Positions 25,762-33,387 of a DNA stretch of 64,000 nucleotides are shown here, piece by piece. The stretch is from Tsukamurella conjunctivitidis (GTDB taxonomy: Bacteria; Actinomycetota; Actinomycetes; Mycobacteriales; Mycobacteriaceae). The position numbers were made by a program, and so were the translations under genes. The stretch is taken from contig NZ_VIGX01000001.1 in the NCBI RefSeq assembly GCF_007858475.1, positions 434,001 through 498,000 on the forward strand. Direction: 5' to 3'. The first letter of the stretch is position 1. Each line of letters opens with the position of its first letter. The notes under the pieces were generated by a model. That model ran no database searches. It was not told the DNA's origin and worked only from the letters and a program-made list of their open reading frames with translations.

Positions 25762-27050
25762 AGGCCCGCGTCGGCCGCGACGATGAGCGCCTCCACGGAG
25801 GTGCCGGCCTCCGTGGTCGTGGTCGTGCCCACGCTCGCCCCGACCCGCACCACCTGCGCCGCGGAGCCGTCGGCCGCCGGCAGTTCGATGGGCGTCGACA
25901 GCGCGCGATGCACGAGCTGCGCGGCGTCGCCGGGCCGGAAGGGCGGGGAGACGAGGACCGCGAACTCGTCGCCGCCCACCCGGTACAGCGTCCCGACGCC
26001 GGTGAGCGCGGTGCGGATCCGCGTGGCCGTCGCCACGAGCAACCGGTCGCCCGCGGCGTGCCCGAGCCGGTCGTTGATCGCCTTGAAGCCGTCGAGGTCG
26101 ACGAGGCAGAAGCCCACCGGCCCGGCGGCCCGGCCGGCGAGGTCCTCGCGGAGCCGGCGCCGGTTCGGCAGGCCCGTCAGGGCGTCGTGGTGGGCGAGGT
26201 GGCTCAGCTCCGCGTGGGTCGCCCGCAGTTCCGTGACGTCGTGTCCGACGCCCACGAGCAGCGCCGGCCGGTCGCCCTCGGCGGGGACCCGGCTCAGCGC
26301 CCAACGCCCCACGCTCGGGTCGCCCCGGAAGCGCAGGTGCCGGTGCTCGAGGAATCGGGTCACGCCCTCGTCGTCGGCGTCGGCCAGCTCCCGCAGAACC
26401 CGCGCCACGTCGGCGGGGTCCTCGGCGAGCAGCGGCCGCACGTCCTCGCCCGACGCCCCGAGGAGCGCCTGATTGGCCTCCATCAACGCGGTCATGGTCG
26501 CGTTCGCCTCGAGGATCCGGCCCCGCTCGTCGGCGACGAAGACGGGCGAGCGGGCGTGCTCGAACATCACGCGCAGGCGGGCCTGTGCCTGCCGCTCGCC
26601 CTCCTCGGCGGACCGTCGGGCCAGCTGCGCGGCCCGGTGCACGACGGCCTGCCCGTCGATGATCCGGCGGGTGAGGGCCTCGGCGTAGCCGGCGGTGTAC
26701 TCCGCGAGGACGAGCGCGGTCCGCCGACGGACCTCCGCGGACGGTTCCCGGACCAGTGCGTCCGGGAGGGTGGCGATCGCCCGGCCGCCGGCCGCCGCGC
26801 CCGCGGGCACGGTGATCTGCAGCGAGACGAGCAGCCTGCCGACGTCCCGCCCCACGGCCGGGTCGAAGTCGTCGGCGCCGAGCACCGCGATCACGGACTG
26901 GAAGGCCGTGAGCAGCTCCGCGCGGACCACGGCGGCGGGGAGCGGCAGGTAGACGTCGTCGGCGATCGACATGAGGAATTCGTCCACGAGCAGGGCGACG
27001 ACGGATTCACCGCGCGCGAGGAACCCGAGCGGTGACGAGGATTCCGCCAT
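25731..27050 (-). CDS. Diguanylate cyclase with PAS domain
   Basis: A 439-residue cytosolic protein with no membrane segment. Residues 1-165 are a helical region I do not recognise. Residues 165-280 form a PAS domain (RVMFEHARSPVFVADERGRILEANATM shows its start, cut here to the key region at 163-190). Residues 280-435 are a GGDEF domain with HDALTGLPNRR and the active site RVGGDEF, so c-di-GMP synthesis from GTP is likely. The inhibitory I-site RxxD five residues before GGDEF is absent (TGVG instead). No EAL domain is fused. It is divergent from the DUF574 methyltransferase gene. Confidence 0.9.
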   Translation of the reverse strand: MAESSSPLGFLARGESVVALLVDEFLMSIADDVYLPLPAAVVRAELLTAFQSVIAVLGADDFDPAVGRDVGRLLVSLQITVPAGAAAGGRAIATLPDALVREPSAEVRRRTALVLAEYTAGYAEALTRRIIDGQAVVHRAAQLARRSAEEGERQAQARLRVMFEHARSPVFVADERGRILEANATMTALMEANQALLGASGEDVRPLLAEDPADVARVLRELADADDEGVTRFLEHRHLRFRGDPSVGRWALSRVPAEGDRPALLVGVGHDVTELRATHAELSHLAHHDALTGLPNRRRLREDLAGRAAGPVGFCLVDLDGFKAINDRLGHAAGDRLLVATATRIRTALTGVGTLYRVGGDEFAVLVSPPFRPGDAAQLVHRALSTPIELPAADGSAAQVVRVGASVGTTTTTEAGTSVEALIVAADAGLYRSKDARRA

Positions 27051-27106
27051 GCCCCTCCTCGGTCGCTCAACTGCTCGACCAGTCTACGCGGGCCGGAACC
27101 TTCGAT

Positions 27107-27112
27107 TAGATT
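27107..27112 (+). promoter_or_regulatory. -10 element before the DUF574 gene
   Basis: TAGATT lies ten bases before ATG 27123. No ribosome site is visible between them, so the message is probably leaderless or nearly so. Confidence 0.4.
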
Positions 27113-27122
27113 CGACGTTGCA

Positions 27123-27950
27123 ATGACGAATCCCGAACCGACCGGCGCACCGTCGGCGATCCCGCTGGACATGGACCGGCCGAACGGATCGCGGCTCTAC
27201 GACTACTTCCTGGGCGGCACCAGCTACCTCCCCGTCGACCGGGACGCCGGCGAGGAGATCGCCCGCGAGGCCCCGCACTGGGCGCTCGGCGCCCGGCTCA
27301 CCCGGACCTTCGCGCGGCGCGCGGTGCAGACGATGGCGAACGCGGGCATCGACCAGTTCCTCGACCTCGGATCGGGCATCACGGCCGGTGGCACCGTGCA
27401 CGAGCTGGCGCGGCTGGTCAATCCCGCGGCGCGGACCGTTTTCGTCCATCGCGAGCCGATCGCGTACGAGCTCGGGCGCCAGCTGATCGCCGACGACCCC
27501 CACGCCGGAGTGCTCAAGCTCGACATCCGTGATCCCGACACCGTGCTGCAGCACCCCGTGACCCGCGGGCTCATCGACTTCGACCGGCCCGTCGGCGTGC
27601 TCGCCGTCGGCACCTTCGTCTTCGTCGCCGACGAGGACGATCCCGGCGGAGTACTCCGCCGCTACCGGCGGACCGTCGTGCCCGGCAGCATGATCGCGCT
27701 CTCGCACCTCTCCGACGACTCCGCGCACCCCGAGGTCGCCGCCGAGTTGCGCTGGGTGCGGCGGCGTTACGAGCACACCTCCACGCCGCTGCACATGCGT
27801 CCCCGCGCGGAGATCCTCTCCTGGCTCGAGGGCACGGAGCTCCTCGAGCCCGGTCTGGTGCGCTACGGCCGGTGGCGCCCGGAGTATCCGCTCACCGAGG
27901 CGCAGTTGCGCTGCGACTACGGCTACGTCGGGGTGGGCCGGGTCCGCTGA
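27123..27950 (+). CDS. SAM-dependent methyltransferase, DUF574 (Methyltransf_19) family
   Basis: A 275-residue protein of the actinobacterial DUF574 family. It shows the N-terminal family signature RLYDYFLGG and the cofactor loop LDLGSGITAGGTVHELA. At the end of beta-2, relatives usually have VYVDNDP, whose aspartate binds the SAM ribose; this protein has VFVHREP, with His in that place. LIDFDRPVGVLAVG and RPRAEILSWLEG are also typical. The target substrate is unknown for the family. The gene stands alone and its stop codon lies in a palindrome shared with rskA. Confidence 0.85.
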   Translation: MTNPEPTGAPSAIPLDMDRPNGSRLYDYFLGGTSYLPVDRDAGEEIAREAPHWALGARLTRTFARRAVQTMANAGIDQFLDLGSGITAGGTVHELARLVNPAARTVFVHREPIAYELGRQLIADDPHAGVLKLDIRDPDTVLQHPVTRGLIDFDRPVGVLAVGTFVFVADEDDPGGVLRRYRRTVVPGSMIALSHLSDDSAHPEVAAELRWVRRRYEHTSTPLHMRPRAEILSWLEGTELLEPGLVRYGRWRPEYPLTEAQLRCDYGYVGVGRVR

Positions 27951-27965
27951 CCCGGGCCGGGTCAG
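27947..27965. terminator. Palindrome spanning two convergent stop codons
   Basis: CTGACCCGG, one G, then CCGGGTCAG: a perfect 19-base inverted repeat. It contains both the TGA of the methyltransferase gene and the stop codon of rskA. As RNA it folds with a 7-bp stem and 5-base loop in either direction, so it probably acts as a compact bidirectional terminator. Confidence 0.55.
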
Positions 27966-28711
27966 CGCGCCGCGATCGGGATGGTCGTGACGATCCGGTC
28001 CGACGGGGTCGCCGCACCGCCCGGTGCCTCGATCGAGATCCCGAACGTGGTGGCGCCGTCGATCGACGTGACCGCCGCGGTCGTCGTGGGACGCACGTCG
28101 GCCTGCGTCATCGTGCCGCGCGAGCGCGCGCCACCCCCGGGATCCATCAGCCACATCTGGTAGACGGTGCCGTCCTGCGGCGGCGGGACGTCGTTCATCA
28201 GGAGCACGCCCGCGTTGCGCTCGCGGGAGTAGATGAACGAGATCGTCGCGTCGCCGATCCGCGCCTGCGCGGTCCGCGCATCCGGTGCGGCGAGCACGAT
28301 CTCGGTCTCCGACGGCGCCGGGCCGGTGCGGTCCGTGAGCACCGTGCGCCCGAGGACGACGCCGGCCGCCACCGCGACGGCGACGGCAGCGGCCGCCGCG
28401 ACGAGGCGGAAGCTCGGGCGGGACGGACCGCGCCGGCGGCGGAGCGGTGTCACGCCCGGATCGTCGACGACGCGCGCCAGGACGCGGTCGAAGACCTCGG
28501 CGGGCGGCTCGACCCCGTCCTGCGCGGCCTGCGCGGCCATCGTCTCGCGCGCCGCGCCGACCCGGGAGTCGAAGTCCTCGCGAACATCCGGCGAGGCGGC
28601 GGCACGGGCGGCCTCGACCTCCGCCTGCTCGGCGTCGTCGAGCGCGTGCAGCGCGTACACCTCGGCGTCGTCGAGCAGTTCCTCGTCGGTCCGGCCGGTC
28701 CCGCCGCTCAT
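27962..28711 (-). CDS. rskA: Anti-sigma-K factor
   Basis: A 249-residue membrane anti-sigma factor. The N-terminal cytoplasmic half (about 1-100) is the sigma-binding region with EVYALHALDDAEQAEVEAA. One membrane helix follows at about 107-128. The extracytoplasmic RskA domain contains GTVYQMWLMDPGG. In mycobacteria RskA holds SigK inactive until cleaved by regulated proteolysis. Its ATG overlaps the sigK stop codon by four bases. It is the last gene of the probable six-gene SigK operon running from 33292. Confidence 0.93.
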   Translation of the reverse strand: MSGGTGRTDEELLDDAEVYALHALDDAEQAEVEAARAAASPDVREDFDSRVGAARETMAAQAAQDGVEPPAEVFDRVLARVVDDPGVTPLRRRRGPSRPSFRLVAAAAAVAVAVAAGVVLGRTVLTDRTGPAPSETEIVLAAPDARTAQARIGDATISFIYSRERNAGVLLMNDVPPPQDGTVYQMWLMDPGGGARSRGTMTQADVRPTTTAAVTSIDGATTFGISIEAPGGAATPSDRIVTTIPIAAR

Positions 28712-29274
28712 GACGGCGACCCGAGCGGCTCGAGGCAGCGCCGTAGGCGGGCGATGCCGTCACGGATGCGGCTCTTCACCGTCGCCAGCGGGGCCTGCAC
28801 CTGTTCGGAGACCTCGCGGTACGTGTGCCCGCCGTAATACGCCAGCGTGAGTGCATCGCGCTGCGGCTCGCTCAGCGTGTCGAGGCAGTCGACCACGGCA
28901 CCCGAGTCCTCCCGGCGCTCCGTCGCCTCCGCCACCGAGTCGTGGGGCCGCTGGAAGTCGTTCTGGGCGAAGGTGTTCTCGCGATCGCCGCGGGATCGTT
29001 CCGCGCGCACGCGGTCCACGGAGCGGCGGTGCGCCATGGTGACGAGCCAGGCCTCGGCGGAGCCGCGGGTGGCGTCGAACTCGGAGGACTTCCGCCACGC
29101 CTCGAGGTACACCTCCTGGGTGACCTCCTCGCCGTAGCCGCGGTCGCCGATCACACGCAGGGCCGTGCCGAAGACCAGCCTGCCGGTGCGTTCGTAGAGG
29201 TCGCGGAACGCCCCCACGTCGCCCGCGGCGGTGCGCTCGAGCAGTTCGTCGGCCTCGGTTCGCGCACGGGTCAT
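28708..29274 (-). CDS. sigK: ECF RNA polymerase sigma factor SigK
   Basis: A 188-residue extracytoplasmic-function sigma factor. Region 2 has GDVGAFRDLYERTGRLVFG and AWLVTMAHRRSVDRVRAERS; region 4 has TLAYYGGHTYREVSEQ and PLATVKSRIRDGI, the promoter-recognition helix-turn-helix. Family and neighbourhood match mycobacterial SigK. ATG 29274 has a strong ribosome site (AAGGAGG). The long upstream extension of the frame is a shadow. It should direct transcription of its own gene cluster; a SigK-like promoter lies at 33300-33326. Confidence 0.94.
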   Translation of the reverse strand: MTRARTEADELLERTAAGDVGAFRDLYERTGRLVFGTALRVIGDRGYGEEVTQEVYLEAWRKSSEFDATRGSAEAWLVTMAHRRSVDRVRAERSRGDRENTFAQNDFQRPHDSVAEATERREDSGAVVDCLDTLSEPQRDALTLAYYGGHTYREVSEQVQAPLATVKSRIRDGIARLRRCLEPLGSPS

Positions 29275-29360
29275 CGACGTGCCTCCTTCGTCCTTCCGTA
29301 CCGTACCGGGTCCGGGCGTTCCGGACACGGTTCGGTGCGGCGACGGCGCCGGCGGTCGGC

Positions 29361-29945
29361 TCAGGACAGCGTGCACAGCGGGGCGATCCGGTCGAGCCCG
29401 CCCGTGGTCGGGGTGCTCAGGATCGTGCAGTCGTTGTATCCGAGCCGCCGCGCAGTGGCCCGGATCTCCGCCCAGCGCGCCGGCGAGACCGACGGGGTCC
29501 GGGACAGCACGAACGCGCTGCGCCGCCCCGGGTCCCCGACGAACGCCCAGGAGTAGTCCGGGGCGAGCGCGGCGATGACGTAGTTCGGTGGGCCGTCGAG
29601 GGACTCCTGGGTCGGCACGCCAGGGAAGCTCACGTGCAGTTGCGCCGTGGTCCGCGGGTCGGTGACCCGGGCGTTGCCGTCGATGGCGGAGACCGAACCC
29701 GTCCAGGTCGTGCACGAGTTGTGCACCGAGACGTTGCTCGCGTCGACGATCCGGTAGGTGGCCCTCGTATCGCGCGCGCACTGCAGGCTGAACGGTGCCG
29801 GTGCGGTGGCGAGCTGGTGCCACGTGCCCACGTAGCGGGCGACGTCGACCTTCCCGACGGGACCGAGCGGCGCGGCGGCGGCGGGGGCGGCCGTCGCCCC
29901 GGCGAGGGCGAGAACGGCGGCGGTGGCGAGAACGGTGCGTTTCAT
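29361..29945 (-). CDS. Secreted lipocalin (Blc/apolipoprotein D type)
   Basis: A 194-residue exported protein. The signal peptide is residues 1-25 (hydrophobic core ATAAVLALAGATAA, cut at about AAAAPLG). The mature part has the lipocalin motif VDVARYVGTWHQLA near its start, YNDC near the C-terminus, and several cysteines that could form disulfides. Lipocalins bind fatty acids or other hydrophobic molecules in the envelope. ATG 29945 has GAGGAG upstream. In M. tuberculosis I recall a DUF1295 gene (Rv0446c) at this position between sigK and ufaA1, so the lipocalin is a substitution in the locus. Confidence 0.9.
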   Translation of the reverse strand: MKRTVLATAAVLALAGATAAPAAAAPLGPVGKVDVARYVGTWHQLATAPAPFSLQCARDTRATYRIVDASNVSVHNSCTTWTGSVSAIDGNARVTDPRTTAQLHVSFPGVPTQESLDGPPNYVIAALAPDYSWAFVGDPGRRSAFVLSRTPSVSPARWAEIRATARRLGYNDCTILSTPTTGGLDRIAPLCTLS

Positions 29946-30012
29946 CGGATGCTCCTCGGGGAGGTCGGTGGACGGACGAGGGAGGTGCGAGTGGCGGGCC
30001 CGTGCCGGCCGG

Positions 30013-31299
30013 TCATGCCGGCTTCTCCGGGGAGAGGACGATCTGCTGGACGTCGAGGTATCCCGACCGGAAGCCTGCCTCGCTGTAGGCGAGGTAGAAC
30101 TCCCACAACCTGCGGAACGTCGCCGAGTCCGCGGGTCGCGGAAGGGATTCGGGATCCTCGAGGAAGCGCTCGCGCCAGAGTCGGAGGGTCTCGGCGTAGT
30201 GCGCGCCGAACCGGTGTCGGGCGCGGACGGCGAGGCCCGCGCGTCCCGCCGCGGTGGCGATCGCCTCGGTGGACGGCAGCATGCCGCCGGGAAAGACGTA
30301 CTTCTGGATCCAGGTGTAGGTGCGCAGGCTCGCCAGCATCCGGTCGTGCGGCATGGTGATCGCCTGCACCGCGATCCGGCCGCGCGGCGCGACCAGCCGC
30401 GCGAGGACCTCGAAGTACTCGTCCCAGTGCGCCGCACCGACCGCCTCGATCATCTCGACCGAGACGACGGCGTCGTACTCGCCGTCGACGGCGCGGTAGT
30501 CGAGCAGGTCCACTCGCACCCGATCGGTGAGACCGGCCTCCGCGATCCGGCGCAGCGCGAGCGCGCGCTGCTCGACCGACAGGGTCACCGACCGCACCGT
30601 CGCGCCCCGCGCGGCGGCCCGCAGGCACAGCTCGCCCCAGCCCGTTCCGATCTCGAGCACCCGGGTTCCGGGGCCGACGCCCGCCGCGTCGAGGAGGCGA
30701 TCGATCTTGGCGCGCTGGGCGTCCGCGAGCGCCGGCCAGGTCGCGCCGGCCGGCTCGGGAGCCCGAGTGACGCCCGGCTCGCCGTCCGGGAGCTCCTGCG
30801 CGGAGAACAAAGCGCTCGAGTAGGTCAGTGTCTCGTCGAGGAACCGCGCGAACAGCTCGTTGGAGAGGTCGTAGTGGTGCGAGACGTTGGCCTGCACGTG
30901 ATCGGGAGTGCCGACCTCGGTCTTCGGCCGGGCGATCGCGGCGAGGCCGCGCGCGTACTGGAGCCAGCGGGGCACGAGCACGGCCATCCGCTCCGCCAGG
31001 GCGGTGAGCGTCGCGGCGAGGTCCGGCGCGTCCCACTCCCCGGCGACGTAGGCCTCGCCGAAGCCGATGAGGCGGGCGGTGCCGATCCGGCGGTGCACGG
31101 CGTCGGGTGCGTGGAGGATCATCGCGGGGTCCGCGGGAACCGTGTCGTCGGGGCCCGCGAGGGCGACGCCGCTGCGCGCGGCGGCGCCGCGCAGGAGGGC
31201 CCGGGCGGCGCGGCCGAGGACGCGGGCACCCGGGCCGGCCGGGACCGGGACGGCGAGGTCGAGATCGCGGGAGGGAAGCGCTTCGAGTTCGAGGGTCAC
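30013..31299 (-). CDS. ufaA1: Cyclopropane-fatty-acyl-phospholipid synthase family methyltransferase (UfaA1-like)
   Basis: A 428-residue SAM-dependent methyltransferase of the CFA/UfaA1 family that modifies unsaturated acyl chains of phospholipids. After an N-terminal domain of about 130 residues it has VSHHYDLSNELFARFLD and LTYSSALF, then the cofactor loop VLEIGTGWGELCLRAA, and SVEMIEAVG. The C-terminus contains YVFPGGMLPS. GTG 31299 overlaps the DUF1365 stop (GTGA). In this locus it would act with the adjacent amine oxidase and DUF1365 proteins; products could be cyclopropane, 10-methyl or related fatty acids (not decidable from sequence). Confidence 0.9.
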   Translation of the reverse strand: MTLELEALPSRDLDLAVPVPAGPGARVLGRAARALLRGAAARSGVALAGPDDTVPADPAMILHAPDAVHRRIGTARLIGFGEAYVAGEWDAPDLAATLTALAERMAVLVPRWLQYARGLAAIARPKTEVGTPDHVQANVSHHYDLSNELFARFLDETLTYSSALFSAQELPDGEPGVTRAPEPAGATWPALADAQRAKIDRLLDAAGVGPGTRVLEIGTGWGELCLRAAARGATVRSVTLSVEQRALALRRIAEAGLTDRVRVDLLDYRAVDGEYDAVVSVEMIEAVGAAHWDEYFEVLARLVAPRGRIAVQAITMPHDRMLASLRTYTWIQKYVFPGGMLPSTEAIATAAGRAGLAVRARHRFGAHYAETLRLWRERFLEDPESLPRPADSATFRRLWEFYLAYSEAGFRSGYLDVQQIVLSPEKPA

Positions 31300-32036
31300 T
31301 GCTTCGCTTCCTGTTCGACGGTGGCGGGACGGGGTACCAGGGGCAGGCCGGAGGCCCAGAGACGGATGCCGTGCACGCGGATCCGCGCAGCGACGACGAG
31401 CGGGACGAGCGGGGCCCGCCACTGCGCGAGCAGGATCCGGCGCGGGGTCGCGGGCCTGCGCGTGCCGCGCCAGTGCGCGGTGAAGGGCGCGCGGCCCGGC
31501 CGCTCGAGCACCACGTCGATCGACAGGGCATCGTCCGGCTCGGGCATGCGCAGGCGGTAGACACCGTCGACGGGGTGGAACGGCGAGACGAAGAACTCCT
31601 TGGCGACGCTCGCGCCCGACCGGGCCTCGGGGCCCAGCACGTAGGCGTGCCGGCCGCCGTAGGTGTTGTGGACCTCCGCGACGACGGCGGCCACGTCGCC
31701 GTCCTCGTCGTGGCACCAGAAGACGGTGAGCGGATCGAAGACGTAGCCCAGGCACCGGGCGTTGAGCAGGGCGGTGATCGCTCCGCCCGGCGCCTCGAGG
31801 CCGTTCTCGCGCAGGGTCTGCTCGACCCGGGCCCGCAGGGTGTCGGCACCGTCGGTCACCGGGAAGAGGTGGTCGGCCGCGCGGAAGCCCACCACGGGCC
31901 GCAGCCACAGCGGCACGCGCGGCGGCGCGTCGACGTCGATGAACCAACTGGCGCTCCGGTAGCGGAAACCGTGCTCGATCGGCGACCGCCGGAGGTGGCC
32001 GATCTCCGTGTCGTACAGCGCGGGCGTCGGCGTCAT
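31296..32036 (-). CDS. DUF1365 family protein (Rv0448c-like)
   Basis: A 246-residue protein of the DUF1365 family, almost always found beside CFA-type synthases and FAD amine oxidases. Conserved segments are YDTEIGHLRRSP, GYVFDPLTVFWCHD, VAEVHNTYGGRHAY and KEFFVSPFHPVDG. No signal peptide is seen. Its exact activity is unproven; it is thought to take part in modification of membrane acyl chains. The ATG sits in an ATGA overlap with the amine oxidase gene, and its stop overlaps the UfaA1-like start. Confidence 0.92.
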   Translation of the reverse strand: MTPTPALYDTEIGHLRRSPIEHGFRYRSASWFIDVDAPPRVPLWLRPVVGFRAADHLFPVTDGADTLRARVEQTLRENGLEAPGGAITALLNARCLGYVFDPLTVFWCHDEDGDVAAVVAEVHNTYGGRHAYVLGPEARSGASVAKEFFVSPFHPVDGVYRLRMPEPDDALSIDVVLERPGRAPFTAHWRGTRRPATPRRILLAQWRAPLVPLVVAARIRVHGIRLWASGLPLVPRPATVEQEAKQ

Positions 32037-33292
32037 GGCGTGCCGCCCTCGACCCGCGCGGCGGCTCGCAGCCCCGAGGCGGCACCGTCCTCGTGGAAGC
32101 CCCACCCGTGGTAAGCGCCCGCGAAAGCCAGCCCGGGGCCCGAGATCTCGTCGAGCCTGCGCGCCGCCGCGACCGACTCCACGGTGAACGCCGGATGCTC
32201 GTAGTCCAGCTCCGCGAGCACCCGACGCGGATCGACCAGGTCGTCGCCGCCCAACGTGACCAGGGCGGTCTCCCCGCCGCCGGGGAGGCCCATGAGCCGG
32301 TTGAGGTCGTAGGTCACGCAGACGCGACCGCCGTCGCCGGCGAGATAGTTCCACGAGCCGCGTGCGTTCTCGGTCCGCGGCAGCAGCGACGTGTCCGTGT
32401 GCAGCAGGCCGGGATTCGGGGTGTATCCGATCGCACCCAGCAGCTCCCGCTCGAGCGGGGTGGGAGCGTCGAGGAGCGCGAGCGCCTGGTGCGGGTGGAC
32501 GGCGACGACGGCACCGTCGAACTCCTCCGTCCGCCCGGCGTCGTCGACGATGCGCACGCCCCGCGCAGTACGTGCCAGGCCGCGGACACCGACGCCGGTG
32601 CGGACGTCCGCGACGCCCGCGGCGATCCGTTCGACGTACCGCGCCGAACCGCCGACCACGGTGCGCCACTGGAGCGAGCTGCCCACCGACAGCATGCCGT
32701 GATTGGCGAGGAACCGGAACAGGTAGCGGGCGGGATAGGCGTCGACGTCGTCGGGCGGGCACGACCACACGGCGGCGACCAGGGGGCGCAGGAAACCGTG
32801 GACGAGGCGGTCGCTGAAGCCCTCCCGGCGGACGAACTCCCCGAGCGGGACGTCCGCGGTGCCGTCGTCGAGATGCCGCCGGGCGCTGCGGTGGAACCGC
32901 GGCACCTCGGCCAGGAGTCGCACGTGCCGCGGGTCGACGAGGCGGCGCGGCGAGGGGATCAGGCCCCGCAGGCCCTTGCCGCCCGCGAACTCGACGCCGC
33001 GGGCGTCGTCGCGGATCGACATGCTCATCTCCGCGTCGCGGGTCGCGACGCCGAGCTCGTCGAAGAGCCGGCACAGGACGGGGTAGGTGCGGTCGTTGTG
33101 GACGAGGAAGCCGGAGTCCACCTGCACCGGGGCGCCGAGCCCCAGGTCCACCGCATGGGTGTGCGCGTGCCCGCCGAGGCGCGAGTCGCGCTCGTACAGC
33201 GTGACCCGGCCGATCCTGCTCAACTCGTGTGCGGCGACGAGTCCGCTGACTCCGCTGCCGACGACGGCGAAGCGTCTGCTTCCACTGTTCAT
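32033..33292 (-). CDS. FAD-dependent amine oxidase / desaturase-like protein (Rv0449c-like)
   Basis: A 419-residue flavoprotein. The dinucleotide-binding loop is FAVVGSGVSGLVAAHELS, followed by YERDSRLGGHAHT, and LAFAGAYHGWGFHEDGAASG near the C-terminus, matching the NAD/FAD oxidases linked to CFA genes. The frame allows ATG 33301, but the -10 hexamer of the SigK-like promoter covers 33300-33305, so I choose ATG 33292, which would be leaderless or nearly so. It leads the probable operon amine oxidase-DUF1365-ufaA1-lipocalin-sigK-rskA. Confidence 0.9.
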   Translation of the reverse strand: MNSGSRRFAVVGSGVSGLVAAHELSRIGRVTLYERDSRLGGHAHTHAVDLGLGAPVQVDSGFLVHNDRTYPVLCRLFDELGVATRDAEMSMSIRDDARGVEFAGGKGLRGLIPSPRRLVDPRHVRLLAEVPRFHRSARRHLDDGTADVPLGEFVRREGFSDRLVHGFLRPLVAAVWSCPPDDVDAYPARYLFRFLANHGMLSVGSSLQWRTVVGGSARYVERIAAGVADVRTGVGVRGLARTARGVRIVDDAGRTEEFDGAVVAVHPHQALALLDAPTPLERELLGAIGYTPNPGLLHTDTSLLPRTENARGSWNYLAGDGGRVCVTYDLNRLMGLPGGGETALVTLGGDDLVDPRRVLAELDYEHPAFTVESVAAARRLDEISGPGLAFAGAYHGWGFHEDGAASGLRAAARVEGGTP

Positions 33293-33299
33293 GCCCCTC

Positions 33300-33326
33300 A
33301 TTCGGAGCCGTGCGGCCGACGGATGG
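33300..33326 (-). promoter_or_regulatory. SigK-like promoter
   Basis: The minus strand reads CCATCC (33326-33321), a 15-base spacer and CCGAAT (33305-33300). These are the -35 and -10 hexamers I recall for mycobacterial SigK. Seven bases separate the -10 from ATG 33292, placing the transcript start at or beside the start codon. It fits autoregulation of the six-gene locus. Confidence 0.65.
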
Positions 33327-33375
33327 GATTGCGCGGGGAGATTCTTCCCACCCTGTGGGGAGACGGTTCCGGCGT

Positions 33376-33381
33376 TAGCGT
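33376..33381 (+). promoter_or_regulatory. -10 element before the TIGR01777 gene
   Basis: TAGCGT ends six bases before ATG 33388, with GGAGGC between. Transcription would start close to the start codon, so the GGAGGC may not be in the message. It is divergent from the SigK-like promoter. Confidence 0.4.
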
Positions 33382-33387
33382 GGAGGC

